A stretch of 64,000 bases of DNA from Eucommia ulmoides (GCA_016647705.1 CM028326.1:45724785-45788784), one strand, 5' to 3'; numbered from the stretch's first letter, positions 48,700-61,929 are shown. Notes: generated by a model not told the origin, from the letters alone. A program made the numbers and translations.

Positions 48700-49170
48700 A
48701 AAGGACATGTTTGTTTGGTGATGATCAATATTGCAACTTGTACAAACTTTGTATCTTAGGATACTATCATGAAATTTGGGTTTGGTAGATGAGCCACTCT
48801 CCATTCCTTGTAATGTGGCATGAATTACCAATACCATGTTGAGGGTTAACAAATGGTGTCTTTTGACGTTTGATATTGGAAAGTTCCAGGAGAGAGTTGT
48901 TTGTGATGTTTTGCCTTCACACTTTTCCATATAATATGGTGTGTCCATGGATTTGGAATGGAGATGTTGTATATGCTGGGTGTTCCAATACTTTCTCTTT
49001 CGTTGATGGAAAGATGGGTTACCTCCTTACTTGTGCTACAAATTCTCTAGAGGCCAAGTCATTTTTGATTTAGTGTGTTCATAAGGGTGATGATATACTT
49101 GGTCCTTATCCTAACAGAGTCGAGTTTTTTCCGGAGATGGAGAATGATGCAAGATCATAACCACTATTTT
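48700..49170 (+). mobile_element. Ty3/gypsy fossil, protease-linker fragment
   Basis: Translation resembles the protease and following linker of a plant Ty3/gypsy polyprotein, with words like VVYAGCSNTFSFVDGK and ATNSLEAKSFLI, then an EFFPEME-type stretch before RT. Neither LTR nor RT is present. Several breaks; old. It is cut on the right by, or abuts, the copia end starting at 49183. Confidence 0.6.
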
Positions 49171-49182
49171 TGAAAGATCAGG

Positions 49183-50190
49183 TTATATATTTTATTGCAT
49201 GCTATATTATTTGAATTAAATATCTAATATGGTGTCTTAAGATATTGTGTCTTAAGAATTACAATTGTATACTTTTGATTGTCACAAAACACTATTTTGA
49301 GGTCTCTCGGTGAAATGTTTGTGACATATGACTTTTTAAAATCAAGCAATTTTATTTTGTTGAGAAATTGTAACGAGGACCGATAAGAAACAATGCATAT
49401 AGATACTGATTATATGTTGGCATTGGTTTCTTACTACACTACTGGTCTTACGATCCATGTCGATAAGGTTATAAGTATTCGTGACTATGAAGGGTCTTAT
49501 GTTTGTTGAGATTGACATATAGACCATCATAGTCTAATATTAAGATCATGTTGGATCGAATAAGTTTATCAAGATGCTACTTAGAGATTATAATTTCTTT
49601 AAAAGGTGTGGCCATACAAAATAATTTTTTTCTGTTATTAAACCGAGAGTCTTGTTTTCAAAATTAAATTTATAAGTACTTAAAAATTAATTAATGTAGT
49701 CTAAGTGAGAGAATATTGGAAATGTTTTATTAAATATGAGCTCACATTAATTGAATTAATTATTTTATAAAAACGGGTTAATGGATAGTCTATTATATAA
49801 GTAGTTCAATTAAATAGTGATCACATTTTAATTTGGGTTGTGACATCTTTTGTGTAGAAGCCCAGTTGAGTGGCAAGTATAAGTTTTAAGTCTCATTGAA
49901 GCTTGTTATGGAAGGGCCCAATGAGAAACCAGTATTATAAATACTAAATACCCTCTCTAGTCTAGATTTAAGATTTCTCCTTATTGAGAGCCACCATAAT
50001 AGTAAATCTAGATCATAGAGATGAAGATTTTGTGCATAATCCGCTGAGAGGATCAATCATCTATAATGGCTGAAACAAGTACGCTTTCGGTAATTGTTCT
50101 TGAAATTGTTGTGTCCTTTTAATCATGTATGATCAAGATCTTTAATTAATTTTCATATTACTGTGATTATGAGAATTAATCCATTGTAAC
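49183..50190 (+). mobile_element. Truncated Ty1/copia 3' end with LTR, plus strand
   Basis: This is the inverted counterpart of 50566-51660: about 530 bases of 3' internal sequence followed by an LTR (about 49713-50190) that ends near GATTATGAGAATTAATC. The 5' part of this copy is absent, so it is a truncated relative of the element at 50566-61733 in opposite orientation. Confidence 0.75.
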
Positions 50191-50560
50191 ATTCCAAGTC
50201 CCTAGAAATGGCATTATAGTTTGTGCAATGGTGAAGTTGGAATTTTAGAAATGAAAATATGACATAATCATAGGAATTTGATAAGAAAGGTCCTGGTGTA
50301 CATTTATTCTAATCATAAGGGGTCTTAGTGATACTTTACCAAGCCAGGTAAGACTCTAGCATTACATGGAGTGTTAGTGAAATTTACCAAGTTTTTGTGT
50401 GTGACAATCGTTGACTACAGATTATTTATATTGAGATAATATTTATATTTAACAACATTTATACATTTGACGTAGTTTGTTTTTTACCTTTTGGTCGTGA
50501 AGCGTTACAGCAAAAAAACCTAGGTTAAATGTATAAATGTTGTTAAAAGTATGTTTAGTT
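50191..50560. other. Spacer between inverted copia ends, with a hairpin
   Basis: About 370 bases with no coding content. A perfect 21-bp inverted repeat lies at 50448-50468 and 50527-50547 (core AACAACATTTATACATTT) around a 58-base loop. This is the target region into which the copia element inserted. Confidence 0.6.
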
Positions 50561-50565
50561 TCTCT

Positions 50566-51038
50566 TGTAAATTAATTCTCATAATCACAATATTACAAAA
50601 TTAATTAAAGATCTTAATCATACATGATTAAAAGGACACAACAAATTTTAAGAACGGTTAATGAAAGTGTATCTGTTTGAGCCAATGCAAATGATTGATC
50701 GTTACATCGGATTATACACTAGGTCTTCCTCTCTATGATCTAAATTTACTGTTATGGTGACTTTCAATGGGAGAAAATCCTAAATCTAAACTAGAGAGGG
50801 GACCTAGTATTTATAATATTGGTTTCTCATTGGGCCTTCCCGTAACGAGTTTCAATGAGATCCAAAACCTATACTTGTTACTCAACTGGGCTTCTATACA
50901 AAAAATGCCACAGTATAAATCAAAATGTGATCATTATTTAATTGGAATGCTTATATAATAGACTATCCATTAATCCATTTTTATAAAACAATTATTTCAA
51001 TTAATATTAGCCTATATTTAATAAAAAAAAATCCAACA
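50566..51038 (-). repeat. 3' LTR of the Ty1/copia element
   Basis: 473 bp; on the minus strand it starts TGTTGGATTTTTTTT and ends near GATTATGAGAATTAATTTACA. It is homologous to 58417-58678 plus 61518-61733 and, inverted, to about 49713-50190. Confidence 0.85.
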
Positions 51039-51710
51039 TTCTCACACTTAGGCTATATTAATTGATTTTTAAGTATTTATAAATTTAATTTTGAAAACAA
51101 GACTCTCGGGTTAATAATAGAAAAAAAATATTTCGTGTGGTCACACCTTTTAAAGAAATGATAGTCTATAAGTAGTATCTTGATAAATTTATTCGGTTCA
51201 ACATGATCTTAATATTGGAATATGATGGTCTATATGTTAATCTCAACAAACAAAAGGCCATTCATAGTCACGAATACTTATAACCATATCGACATGGATC
51301 GTAAGCCTAGTAGTGTAGTAAAAAAAACAATGCTAATATGTGATCATCATTTATATGCATTGTTTTTTATTGGTCCTCATTATAATTTCTCAACAAAATG
51401 AAATTGCTGTAATTTCTCAACAAAATGTAATTGCTTGAATTTAACAAGTCATATGTCACTAATAGTTCACCACGAGATCTCAAAATAGTATTTTGTGACC
51501 AAAAAAAATATACAACTGTAATTCTTAAATCACAAGATCTTAAGAAACCATATTGTATGTTCAATTCAAATAATATAAGATGCAATAAAATATATAACTG
51601 TGATTCTTAAGACTCATAATACCTTAAGATACCATATTGTACATTTAATTCAAATAATATGACATGCAATAATATAATACACAATAATAATGATCATCAA
51701 ATAGATTTTA

Positions 51711-52658
51711 AGAAAAATTACATTTTAAACCCTCTAGGTATTAACGCTTTTCTATATGGTCCCTCTCCGTTTGAGCGTTTCATTTTAAACCCTCTACGTA
51801 TTAGCATGTTTTTAAATGGCCATTCTGTAAAAAAAAATAAAAACAGTCAAATCTAACGGAATAAAGGGGTAAAATAGTATTTTTACACATTTTTAATTTT
51901 TTAATGATTTTTTTTTAAATTTCTTTTTTCTTTCCTAATCTCTCTCTCTCACGCTCAACTCTCTCTCTCTCTCTCTCTTCTTCCCTCTCCTTCTCTCTCA
52001 CACTCAATTTTCTCTCTCTCTCTCCCTATGAAAAGACCCCTTACGGGGGTGTTTTTGGGTTGAACACCCCCGGTTTTGGGCGTATGAACACCCCCTGGTG
52101 TTTTCACCCCCAAAATAGGAGGTGTTTTCTCCCCCTGTTGAAGGGGTGAAACACCTCCTTAACAGGGGGTATTTTACCCCCTGTTTTTCACAGAGGGTGA
52201 ACACCCCCTGTACGGGGGTGAAACGCATGGGGGCGTTTCACCCCTTGTTTTCACAGGGTTTAAAACACCCTCTGTTATGGGGGTTTTCCATTTTGGTTGT
52301 GATAGGAGAAGGAGGGAGATAGGAGAAGGAGTTGAGCGGGAGAGAGAGAGGGAGAGGAAAGAAGAGAGAGAGAGAGAGAGAGAGTTAAGTGGGAGAGAGA
52401 GTGTGAGAGAAATCAAAGAAGAAGAAAAAAAAGAAAAAAGAAAAGAAAAAGAAAAAATAATAAAAAATTGATAAAAAATGAAAAAAATATAAAATAACAA
52501 ATTTGCCCTCAAAATTCAGTCAGTTTGGATGGAATTTCTGATGAAAGGACCAAATAAAAATATACTTATACCTAGAGGGTTTAAAATGAAACGCCCAAAC
52601 AGAAAGTGACCAATTAGAAAAATGTCGATACCTAGAGGGTTTAAAATGTAATTTTTCC
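51711..52658. mobile_element. Mutator-like MITE with GC-block hairpin core
   Basis: Inverted repeats over 100 bases long begin AGAAAAATTACATTTTAAAC on the left and GGAAAAATTACATTTTAAAC on the complemented right. A perfect 9-bp duplication TAGATTTTA lies at 51702-51710 and 52659-52667. Inward lie a (CT)n tract (51940-52025) and a facing (GA)n tract (52310-52395). At the centre, 52035-52290, GGGGGTG/CACCCCC blocks recur at short intervals in both orientations. No transposase. It is inserted between the copia coding region and its 3' LTR. Confidence 0.85.
52035..52290. repeat. Array of GGGGGTG/CACCCCC blocks
   Basis: About 250 bases with at least ten G or C blocks of four or five (for example ACGGGGGTGTTTT, ACACCCCCGG, AACACCCCCTG, ACAGGGGGTATTTTACCCCC), spaced 10-30 bases apart. 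Many pair as nested palindromes. A stable cruciform or hairpin is plausible, and possibly G-quadruplex, on either strand. Confidence 0.8.
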
Positions 52659-52764
52659 TAGATTTTAATTTTGCAAATCACATAATAATATTGATTAATG
52701 TTTACATGACATAATCATTGAAATAAAGAAAATTACAAAGGCTCCTACTAAACCAAAGAATCAA

Positions 52765-55700
52765 AAGATTCAATGACACCCATATTCACAACATGTTCCT
52801 TAAATGCTATGGGCCTTAAATCTTTGGTTAGAGGATTGACTAGCATGGACTCAGTTCTTACATGCTCAATCACGAAATCTCTTTTCTTCCCTAAGTCCTT
52901 GACTGTGGGTGCTTGATTTCCATAAGTTTGGAACCCGTACTGATCTAATTGTTCTTGGAGTAGAATACAATTGCATTATTGTCACAATAAATCACAATGG
53001 GTCGAGAGATGAAATCAACAACTTGCAACTCCGAGATCAGATTTCTTAGTCAAACAGCTTGAGAGGTTGCACCATAACAAACTATAAACTCAACATACAT
53101 AGTCAAGGATGCAATTAGGTTCTACTTGACACTTTTCAATGAAATGGATGCACCAACTAACACAAAAATGTATCCTGAAGTAGATTTGCGATCGTTTGAA
53201 CAACCGCCAAAATTAGAATCTGAGTATTCAACTACTTCGAAATTATCAACCTTTCTATACACAAGCATAAAGTCATTCGTTCTTTGTAGATATCTCATGA
53301 TTTTTTTTGCAGCAACCCAATGATCATGCCCAAGGTTCAACAAATATCTACCAAGAACATTAACAATGAAGGCGATATCAGGTCTCATACGTACTTGTGC
53401 ATACATCAAACTACCAATTGCACTGGCATAAAGAACAATCTTCATGGCATCATTTTCCAAATCATTCTTCGGATATTATTCATTGTTGAGTTTATCTCCC
53501 TTCACAACAGGTACATCACCAGCTTTGCACGTCTGCATATTAAACCTTTTAAGTACACGATCGATATAGGCTATCTAAGATAGCCTAATGAGGTTTCTAG
53601 ATCTATCACGATGAATCGCAATACCCAAGATAAAATATGCTTATCCGAGATCCTTCATGTCAAAATTAACAAACAAAAGACGTTTGGTATCATTCAAGAG
53701 ATCACATTGCTACTAGCAAGTAGGATGTCATCGACATAGAGAACTATGAAAATGAACTTGCTCTCACTGATTTTCATGTAGACGCACTGATCAAACTTGT
53801 TTTCTACAAAATCGAAAGACGTTACAATCTTGTCAAATTTCAAGTACCACTGACGAGAAGCTTGCTTGAGACCATAAATGGACCTTTTCAATCGGAATAC
53901 TATGTTCTATTTTCCATTTTCCTTAAATCTTTTAGGCTGTGATATGTAGACTTCTTCACTCAAATCTCCATTGAGAAAAGTTGTATTGACATCCATTTGG
54001 TGAAGCTCTAAGTCAAAATGAGCTACCAATGCTATAATTAGCCTAAAGAAATCTTTGGTTGAAACTGGTAAAAAAGTCTCTGTGAAATCAATGCTTTCTC
54101 GCTGTGTATACCCTTTAGTAACCAATCGAGTCTTGAATCTTTTAACATTCCCTTTGTTGTTTCTCTTGGTCTTGAATACCCATTTGCATCCAATGGGTTT
54201 ATATCTTTTGGGAAGATCAACAAGTTCACAAACATCATTATCTGATATAGACTGCATCTCATCTCCCATAACAATTAGCCATTCATTTGCTTGATCACTA
54301 TTGGGAGTTTCACAATAAGTAGTCGGGTCCATTTCTACTCCAATGTTATACTCTCCCTCTCCAAGGTAGACATAATAGTCGTTAAAAATGGTAGCCCTTC
54401 TAGTTCTTTGCGATCTCCTCAGTTGTACTTTAAAAGAAGACTCATTCGCAAGCTCATTGGTTAGAGGAATCTTATCTATAATAGGTGTTACTTCAGCAGT
54501 AGGGGGAATGACAATATCTATTCCTCGCCGAATCCCTCGATCAATGGATCCATCATAAGAGATGACATCTAAGGCTGGAAATGGTTAAGAAACAACATCA
54601 ATGGGCTCAACTCTTTCATAGAACGGAGAGGGAATAACATCAGCAACAAATAACTCCCAAAACTTTGCCACTTGAGATTCAACAATTCTAGTGCCATGAT
54701 ACAATAAAACCTATATCCTTTTGAGTGACAAGGATACCCTATAAAGTAGCATCTAATAGTTCTCGAATTTGACTTTTCCATAGAAGGATTGTAGATCTTC
54801 ACCTCAGTTGGACACCCCCATACTCTTAAATGATTCAAATTGGGTTTTCTGTTCATCCACAGTTCAAATGGTGTTTTAGGCACTGAATTGTTAAGAACAT
54901 GGTTCAGAATGTAGGTTTCTATTTTGATGGCTTCACCCCATAAGTATTCTTGCAAATTTGATCTGCTCATCATGCTCATTTTCATTTCTATAAGAGTGAG
55001 GCTGCGCCTTTCTTCCACACTATTATGTCTAGGACTTCCAAGCATAGTATACTGAGCAACAATACCATTATCCTATAAGTACCTTGCAAAAGTCCCTTCT
55101 GTTGTCTGGCATCACCATGCTTCCCATAATACTCACCACCTCGATCAGATCTCACAATCTTGATGACTTTGCCCAGCTGTTTCTCAACTTCATTTTGGAA
55201 GCCTTTAAACATTTAAAGAGCATCTGTCTTTTCTTTAATCAAATAAACATAGTCACATCGGGAGAAATCCTGAATAAATGTAATGAAATACTTGTTGCCA
55301 CATAAGGTAGTCGAGTAAGGCCCACTAATGTCTGAATGAATAATCTCCAATAAATTCTAACTACGAGTGACACTTTTTTTCTTGGTCTTCATAAATTTTT
55401 CTCTCACACAATCAATACAACTACCAAGTCATTAGAATCAAGAGGAGGAAGAATTCTAGAACCAATGAAGCGTTCTACTCGTTCCTTAGAAATGTGCCCT
55501 AAACGCTTATGCCACAATAATGAAGATCTTTTCTTAGTTAAAGATATTTTAGTAATAGTGTTTTCCACATTATAAGAACAAGCAGATAACAACGATAATC
55601 TATAAAGCTCATCAGATAAAACATAATTGCTAATCACTTTAGAGTCATAAATCTTCTCAACTCTTTTATTTGCAAAAGTAAAATAATATCCAATTTTGTC

Positions 55701-56735
55701 AAGTACTGAAAGGAAAATCAAATTCCTTCTAACCGAAGGTACACAGAAAACATTGTCCATAACAAGTTGAAAACCAGAATCTAATTCTAAAACAGCAGTG
55801 TCAATATGCTCAACACCAATCCCGATGTCACTGCTAATTTTAAGCTTTGGCTTTTTCTCACTTGGCTTCTTCAAGTTTCTTATCTCTTATAAAGAACTTG
55901 AACATGAACAGTAGCACCACTGTCAAGCCACCATGAATCTAAAGGAACATCAACTAAATTGGATTTAAAACAGTCATAGATAGATAACATACTATATTCA
56001 TTCTTCTTATTCTCTAGCCAATTCTTAAACTTAAAGTAATCAACCCTTTTATGCCCCTTCTTATTGCAGTGATAATACTTAAGGACTGTGTTTTTGGCAT
56101 CTCTATTTTTCTACTTCTCACTCCCATTCTTCTTGAAATTCTTACTTTTCTTGTGACCGTGGAAGTTGGGCTTTCTAGTCTTTTCATATTTCTTCCGATT
56201 ATTCGGATTTTCAAGAGCAACAAAATGAGGAGATTCATTATTTTCTCTTTTCAACTTTTCTTCCTCAGCCACACACTTAGAGATCAGATCATTTACACTC
56301 CAAGTCTGATTTATGGTGTTGTAGGCAATCTTGATTTGGCTAAAAGAAGGTAGCAGAGTATTGAGAGCTTGATAAACAATGAACTTATCAATAATGAGAA
56401 TATCTTGTGCCTTTAATCTAGTTTAAAGATGCACCATTCTCATGATGAATTCACTTATGCCTTTTGTATCACCGTACCTCATATTCATAAATCTATCCAT
56501 AAAATATCCAGCTTCGACGTTGCCAGATGTTTGGTATATGTTTCCCACAACAACGAGAAATTCCTTAGTGTTATTGCTCTCAGATATTACTCCAAGAAGA
56601 CGCTCAACAATGGATCTCTTGATTGAAATAAGACTCAAACGATTCTATCTTTCCCATCTTACATAATAAGCTCTCTCAACTTCAGTGCTCTCATCAGTAG
56701 ATTGAGGAGGCTCATCTTCATGCAGAGCCATGTCC
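52765..56735 (-). pseudogene. Copia gag-PR-IN-RT-RNaseH remains (fossil)
   Basis: Read on the minus strand. gag is near 56735-55960. The protease region is near 55900-55700. Integrase spans about 55540-54600 with words like LLWHKRLGHISKERVERFIG, SDRGGEYYGKHG and [14 protein letters not shown] spans about 54330-53690 with KPIGCKWVFKTKRN and FIVLYVDDILLAS. RNaseH spans about 53460-52765 with RPDIAFIVNVLGRY and KSTSGYIF. The order (integrase before RT) is diagnostic of Ty1/copia. Broken at many points. Confidence 0.9.
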
Positions 56736-56739
56736 AAAT

Positions 56740-58400
56740 CTATTATTCCTAAAGCAAACTCTATATCTAATCCTCTTATAGTTCAACCCATTTAGAATTT
56801 TAATTGTGGCATTACTGTTGTTCACAACAAAAGAAATTGTTTTCACAAAAAATAAAATAAAATGCAACTAGATAAATTATAGGCAACAGAAAAAATGCTC
56901 AAATAAGCATAAGCAACACAATATAAGAATCAATTGCATTAATCATAAACTCTTCTTTGAGTAGAGTTTAGAATAAACAACTATTCTCTAAGTATGAAGA
57001 TCAACAAAATAAGAAAAATTTATAGATTTAAAAATCTATCTCCTTTGGGCAGATTGACCTTCAAATCCGCATATTTCCTTCAAAAGATAATTAAACAAAT
57101 AATGCTTCAAAATTTATTCTCTTTGGGAAAACAAATTTATTAAATTATTTATCTCATACAATATCCTCATACAATTAAATTAATTTGCACAATAACCCCA
57201 TTTAGCCAGAAGAATGTACAAATCAATCTCACATTTTCTCCATCAACAAAATAGAAACTCAAAATCTTGTAAATTTTATTGGTTAAATCATTTTGGTGAC
57301 ATAACCTTAGCAATTCACAAGCAAACATTCCAAATTGAAAAAATTAAACCATATTGTCCAACAACAACAGTGTATATTAGCGTCATATATGCATATAATC
57401 GAAACAGGATGAAGTACATCACAAAATGTATTTTCAGTAATCAACAATCAATTATAGTTGCAAGAATTTGAACAATAATTTTACTACACTTTTAAACTAA
57501 TTATTAAACTAATTTATGTGACTTAAAATTAAGAAGGAGAGTACACATTAAAAAAAATTAATCTACAGAACGTGAGTACTATACTCCTATTCCATATAAA
57601 TTAACATAATTTTTGGTAAATTTTCAACTAGAAAAACATACCAAAAAATAATTTTAAGCTAATTAAATCACATAAATAAGTAATAATTAATTAAAAATTA
57701 TTTTCCATCCTCAAAATATAAAATAAGTTATCTAGAAAAATAGAGGACAGAAAAATGAGTGCAGAGGAAAAAAAAGGACCCAAAACAGATCTCGTATAAC
57801 AAATCCACATAACAATCAGCTTAGGAACAACTCAACTACTCTATTATGTGTTGTCATAGTATTTACATAGTTGTGTCAATGGCCCATGATGGACGAAGCA
57901 CAAAGCACAAATAAAATAAAATTTTACAAACCTAAAGATTAACGTAATTAATATAATCATCAAAGAAGTCTATGATTGAGATAATACCATATCATAACAT
58001 TTACTCAGATTTTCATTGCTAAAAGAACCTAAAATGATATCCAAAGTAAAATTTCCCACAGCACAAAACCATCTCGTTTCCAAATGCCCAAATATCAGAT
58101 GTAGCCTTGATTACGAATATGTGTGCACGCAAACGTGTGTACATCTATTATATATACATTATTTAAAGTCCTTAAGAAACAATAATGGTCCGTTGATAAA
58201 AATAAAAGAAAATTCAAGTAATCCACATATAATAAATCGATTTGAAACTTGAATCAAGAGGAACAAAAGCCCTAAAGTTTTACAATCAATAAACAAAACA
58301 AAAAATCATACGAAGTCATGGCTCAAATATTCGGATCCGAAAATAAATAAAAATAAAATTTATTTTCAATTTCCAATTGCAGATCTTAAATTATGTATGT
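56740..58400 (-). other. Copia leader between 5' LTR and gag
   Basis: About 1.65 kb of AT-rich, non-coding sequence between the primer site and gag of the minus-strand copia element. It is long for a leader; part may be inserted or filler sequence. No boundaries of an insertion were found. Confidence 0.5.
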
Positions 58401-58678
58401 TGGCTTTGATACCATATGTTGATTAATTTTCATAATCACAATATTACAAAATTAATTAAAGATCTTGATCATATATGATTAAAAGGACATAACAATTTTT
58501 AAGAACGCTTAACGAAAGCGTACCTGTTTGAGCCATTACAGATGATTGATCATCGCACCGGATTATGCATTAAGTCTTCCTCTCTCTGAACTAGATTTAC
58601 TGTTATTGTAACTCTCAATAGAAAGAAATCCTAAATTTAGACGAGAGAGGGGACCTAATATTTATAATATTGGTTTCT

Positions 58679-61517
58679 ATTAGCTTAAGCGGTTTCAATC
58701 ATAGGATCTCCGGAAAATGTGATTTTGACGATAATGCCTCATTTAATGTTTTAAATGAATTAACATTGTTTTTAAGTGTAGATCATTCATACATTATGAA
58801 AATACATCCTGGAGATACATTCAAGTTGAAAGGTATGATTTAAATAATATAATTTTTTATTTTGACAACATTACTCAAGATATTAAACTCGAAACTCTAT
58901 GGGTTGTTGCACACACACACCGATGGTTCATACATTTGTGATGTTTTGTTTTTAACATGTCAAATATATCTTATCACAATTTGTATTATATATTTGATCA
59001 TATCATGTAAATTTGGAAAGTTCACATATTGATCACAAATATGCTTAATATACTTAAATTTGGATTTAATGTGATCAAATAGTATATTGCATGATCTTAA
59101 TGTGAAAACACTTCAAATAATATTGATATAATATTTTGAATATATCCATATAATTATTATATCATGATCTATGCAATAAGATTGTTTATACCTTGTTCAA
59201 TTGCAAATTTCACATTTTGATCACAAAAATGCTCAAATTGCTAAATCTCGGTTTCTATGTGATCATAAGGTACATTATATATTTGGATTATCAAAACACT
59301 TTGAACATCATTGAAATAATGTTTTTACGGTGTTTGGCTAAAAAATGATCATAGACATCGACCAAAACCAAGAATGGGCGAAGAAAAATAGAATTGTGTT
59401 GAAAACACTGTAGCAATCAACTGTTGTCCAAAAAATCAAAATGGACATTCTGTAGTAAATTGGTCATATCTCTCTTATTACTTGTCCAAATATGATGAAT
59501 TTTATATGGTTGGAAAGCTAATTCAAATATATTTAAAACTATATAAAGTTTATATCAGTACAAGTTAGTTTGGTTTTTCAAATTTCCATATTTTAGCAGA
59601 AATCAGTAGCTGATTTTTGTAGAAAATCCTGTGTAGACCTTTACTCACTTATTTGATCACATCTCACTTATTTGGAGTCCAAATAAGATGATTCATTTTT
59701 CTATGGAACCGTAACTCAATAACCTTTATTGTTGGGCATAGTATGAAAAATTTTGATATGTTTTCCCTATAAAACAGTAGCCATTTGTAAAAATATCAGT
59801 AATCTTTCTCTCTCCTGCCTTGTTTTCTATGGAACCCTAACTCAATAACCTTTATTGTTGGGCACAGTATCAGCCATTTGGATTAACATTTTGGCAATAT
59901 TTGCTTGTTCTAATTGTTGTATGATGATTATTATATATTATATTGGATTTATAACATCTTAATCATCATTTAATTTGATCAAAACAACATTGAATTGAAG
60001 AGAATTGATCAAAATATTTTGAAACTCTTAAGAACTTATTTTGCAGCTTTTTGTCATGAACCAAAAATTGGATTTACATATCAAATCTTGTTCGAAATGT
60101 TGAAATCATGTTATGATATATTAGTTTAATATGTATACATAATATATGCATGATCAATTGATATGTTCAACCTTATATTCGTGTTAATTGATAAATTGGT
60201 TGAATTACTCTGAAAATTCTGTTTTTCATGCAAAATGTGATTAAGTGTTGGAACATGTTTGGAATTCTTCTAAATGATCAAATTTGTTGTATTCATGTAT
60301 TAATGTGATTATACATCATGTATTTAATGTATAAATTCGTGGTCCTAGTATTATACACATGAAATACATTATCTTGACCAATATGTGAAAGTGGTTGGAG
60401 TATTTAATGCATACCTACTTTATAGTAGGATTGGCTAATTAATGTTTGCCATGCTTTGTCCCATGCCAACCACATTCATTTATTATCTTGATCATAATTT
60501 AAATTGGAGGAGCCTTACCTTTAATGATTCCCATCCAACTTTGAATATCTCGATCATGATTTGTCTATATGCTTTAAATGCCAACCATACTTAATAATAC
60601 CCATTTTGAATATATGAAATCTTTGTTGTATTTTTCCACAACCATCATGACAAAAAATGGACAAAGGGACATATGCATTTAATTAGATATGTCTAGCATT
60701 TATGGTGTTGGAAAAAATAGTTGGAATCTTGACAAATTTGCAGAACATGAAAGTGGAGAGGAGCCTATGTCTTAACACTTGAAGAAATCATACCCAAAGG
60801 TCATATCCTCTCAACACTTCAATTGTCAAATCCTCTCAACACTTCTCAACATATATATAAGGAGGAACATTGCTGGAAGTATTACAACTCACCAATCAAT
60901 CAAATATCATTCTTTCAATTGAGCTACAAAGATCAAAGAGATACTACTAAAGTTTCCAAGCAAATTTCTGTGCAACAACAACACTTCATTTCTTTCTTGA
61001 TTCATTTCTTTTGAGTGATTGTTGTATTTCTTGCACACACATAGATTCTTGAGTTCTATATCTTGTGAGTGTTAAAGCTCCACTTTGTGAGACGGTGAGA
61101 ATTTTGATTGTAAATCTTGAGTAAAGGTTTTGCTCAAGAGGAGAGATTTGTGAGTAAAACATATTCACTTTAGATTGTAAAGTCTTGAGATATGAACTTC
61201 TCAAGTGGCAACTTTAAATGATTTGGTCTTCACCCGTAAGAAGATCAAAGATAGTAAAATCCTCGAAGGAGCTCGGGGGAGTGGACTAGGCAAAGGGTGT
61301 TTGCCGAACCACTATAAAATATTGGTGTCAATCTCTCTAACTCTACTACATTTTCGCATTTATTTGTGTTTGTGATTAATACTCTCGTTTGAATATCCGT
61401 TGTGCACTTGACACAAATCACATAAACACTTAGTTTATATTGAGTAGATTTAATTAATCTTAAAATTTATCAAAACCCAATTCACCCCCCTATCTTTGGT
61501 AATTCTTGGGCTATTAG
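58679..61517 (+). mobile_element. Solo LTR-like insertion (2.8 kb) in the copia 5' LTR
   Basis: The copia LTR is cleanly interrupted. TTTCT occurs at 58674-58678 and again at 61518-61522, after which the LTR resumes exactly where it stopped. The 2839-base insert has no coding content. Near its right end it has GAGCTCGGGGGAGTGGACTA and then AACCCAATTCACCCCCC, closely resembling the 3' ends of the family A LTRs, so it is most likely a solo LTR of a related long-LTR family in plus orientation. The outermost bases do not show clear TG/CA ends. Confidence 0.75.
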
Positions 61518-61929
61518 TTTCTCATTGGGCCTTCCCATAACGGGCTTCAATTAGACTCAAAGCCTACAAATCCCACTCAATTGGGCTTCTACACAAAAGA
61601 TGCCATAACCTAAATCAAAACGTGATCACTATTTAATTGGACTGCTTATATTATAAACTATCCATAAACCAGTTTTTATAAAATAATTAATTCAATTAAT
61701 GTTAGCTTATATTTAATATAAAAAATTCCAACATCTCTTGGTGGCACTTCAAGAAAGAATTCTTTTAAGATTCTTTTTCATTCTCACTATTCTAGAGTAA
61801 GGAACAATATTAATATTAATATGCTGTGGAAACTTGAATCTGTTATGGTATAGTAATTTCACATGAATTATTTTAATTTTCATCACTCTGCTTTTCTGTT
61901 TCACTTGTAAATGTTAACTTCTTTATTAG

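Larger units (their letters stand above)
50566..61733 (-). mobile_element. Ty1/copia fossil with both LTRs, minus strand
   Basis: About 11.2 kb including nested insertions. A perfect TCTCT target duplication lies at 50561-50565 and 61734-61738. The 3' LTR is 50566-51038. The 5' LTR is 58417-58678 plus 61518-61733, split by a 2.8 kb solo LTR. A purine-rich tract adjoins the 3' LTR, and a tRNA-Met-type primer site (TGGTATCAAAGCC) adjoins the 5' LTR near 58401-58414. Coding remains at 52765-56735 run gag, PR, integrase, RT, RNaseH, the copia order. A Mutator-like MITE sits at 51711-52658. The polyprotein is broken at many points. Over about 255 aligned bases the LTRs differ at roughly one base in seven, so the insertion is several million years old or more. 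Confidence 0.9.

Noticed and set aside
48870-49160. Possible host exon with words like VVYAGCSNTFSFVDGK
   Set aside because: The surrounding translation fits the protease-linker region of a plant Ty3/gypsy polyprotein, so it was reassigned to a retroelement fossil.
51960-52480. Open frames with Ser/Leu or Arg/Glu runs
   Set aside because: They arise from (CT)n and (GA)n tracts and the GC-block core of a MITE, not from genes.
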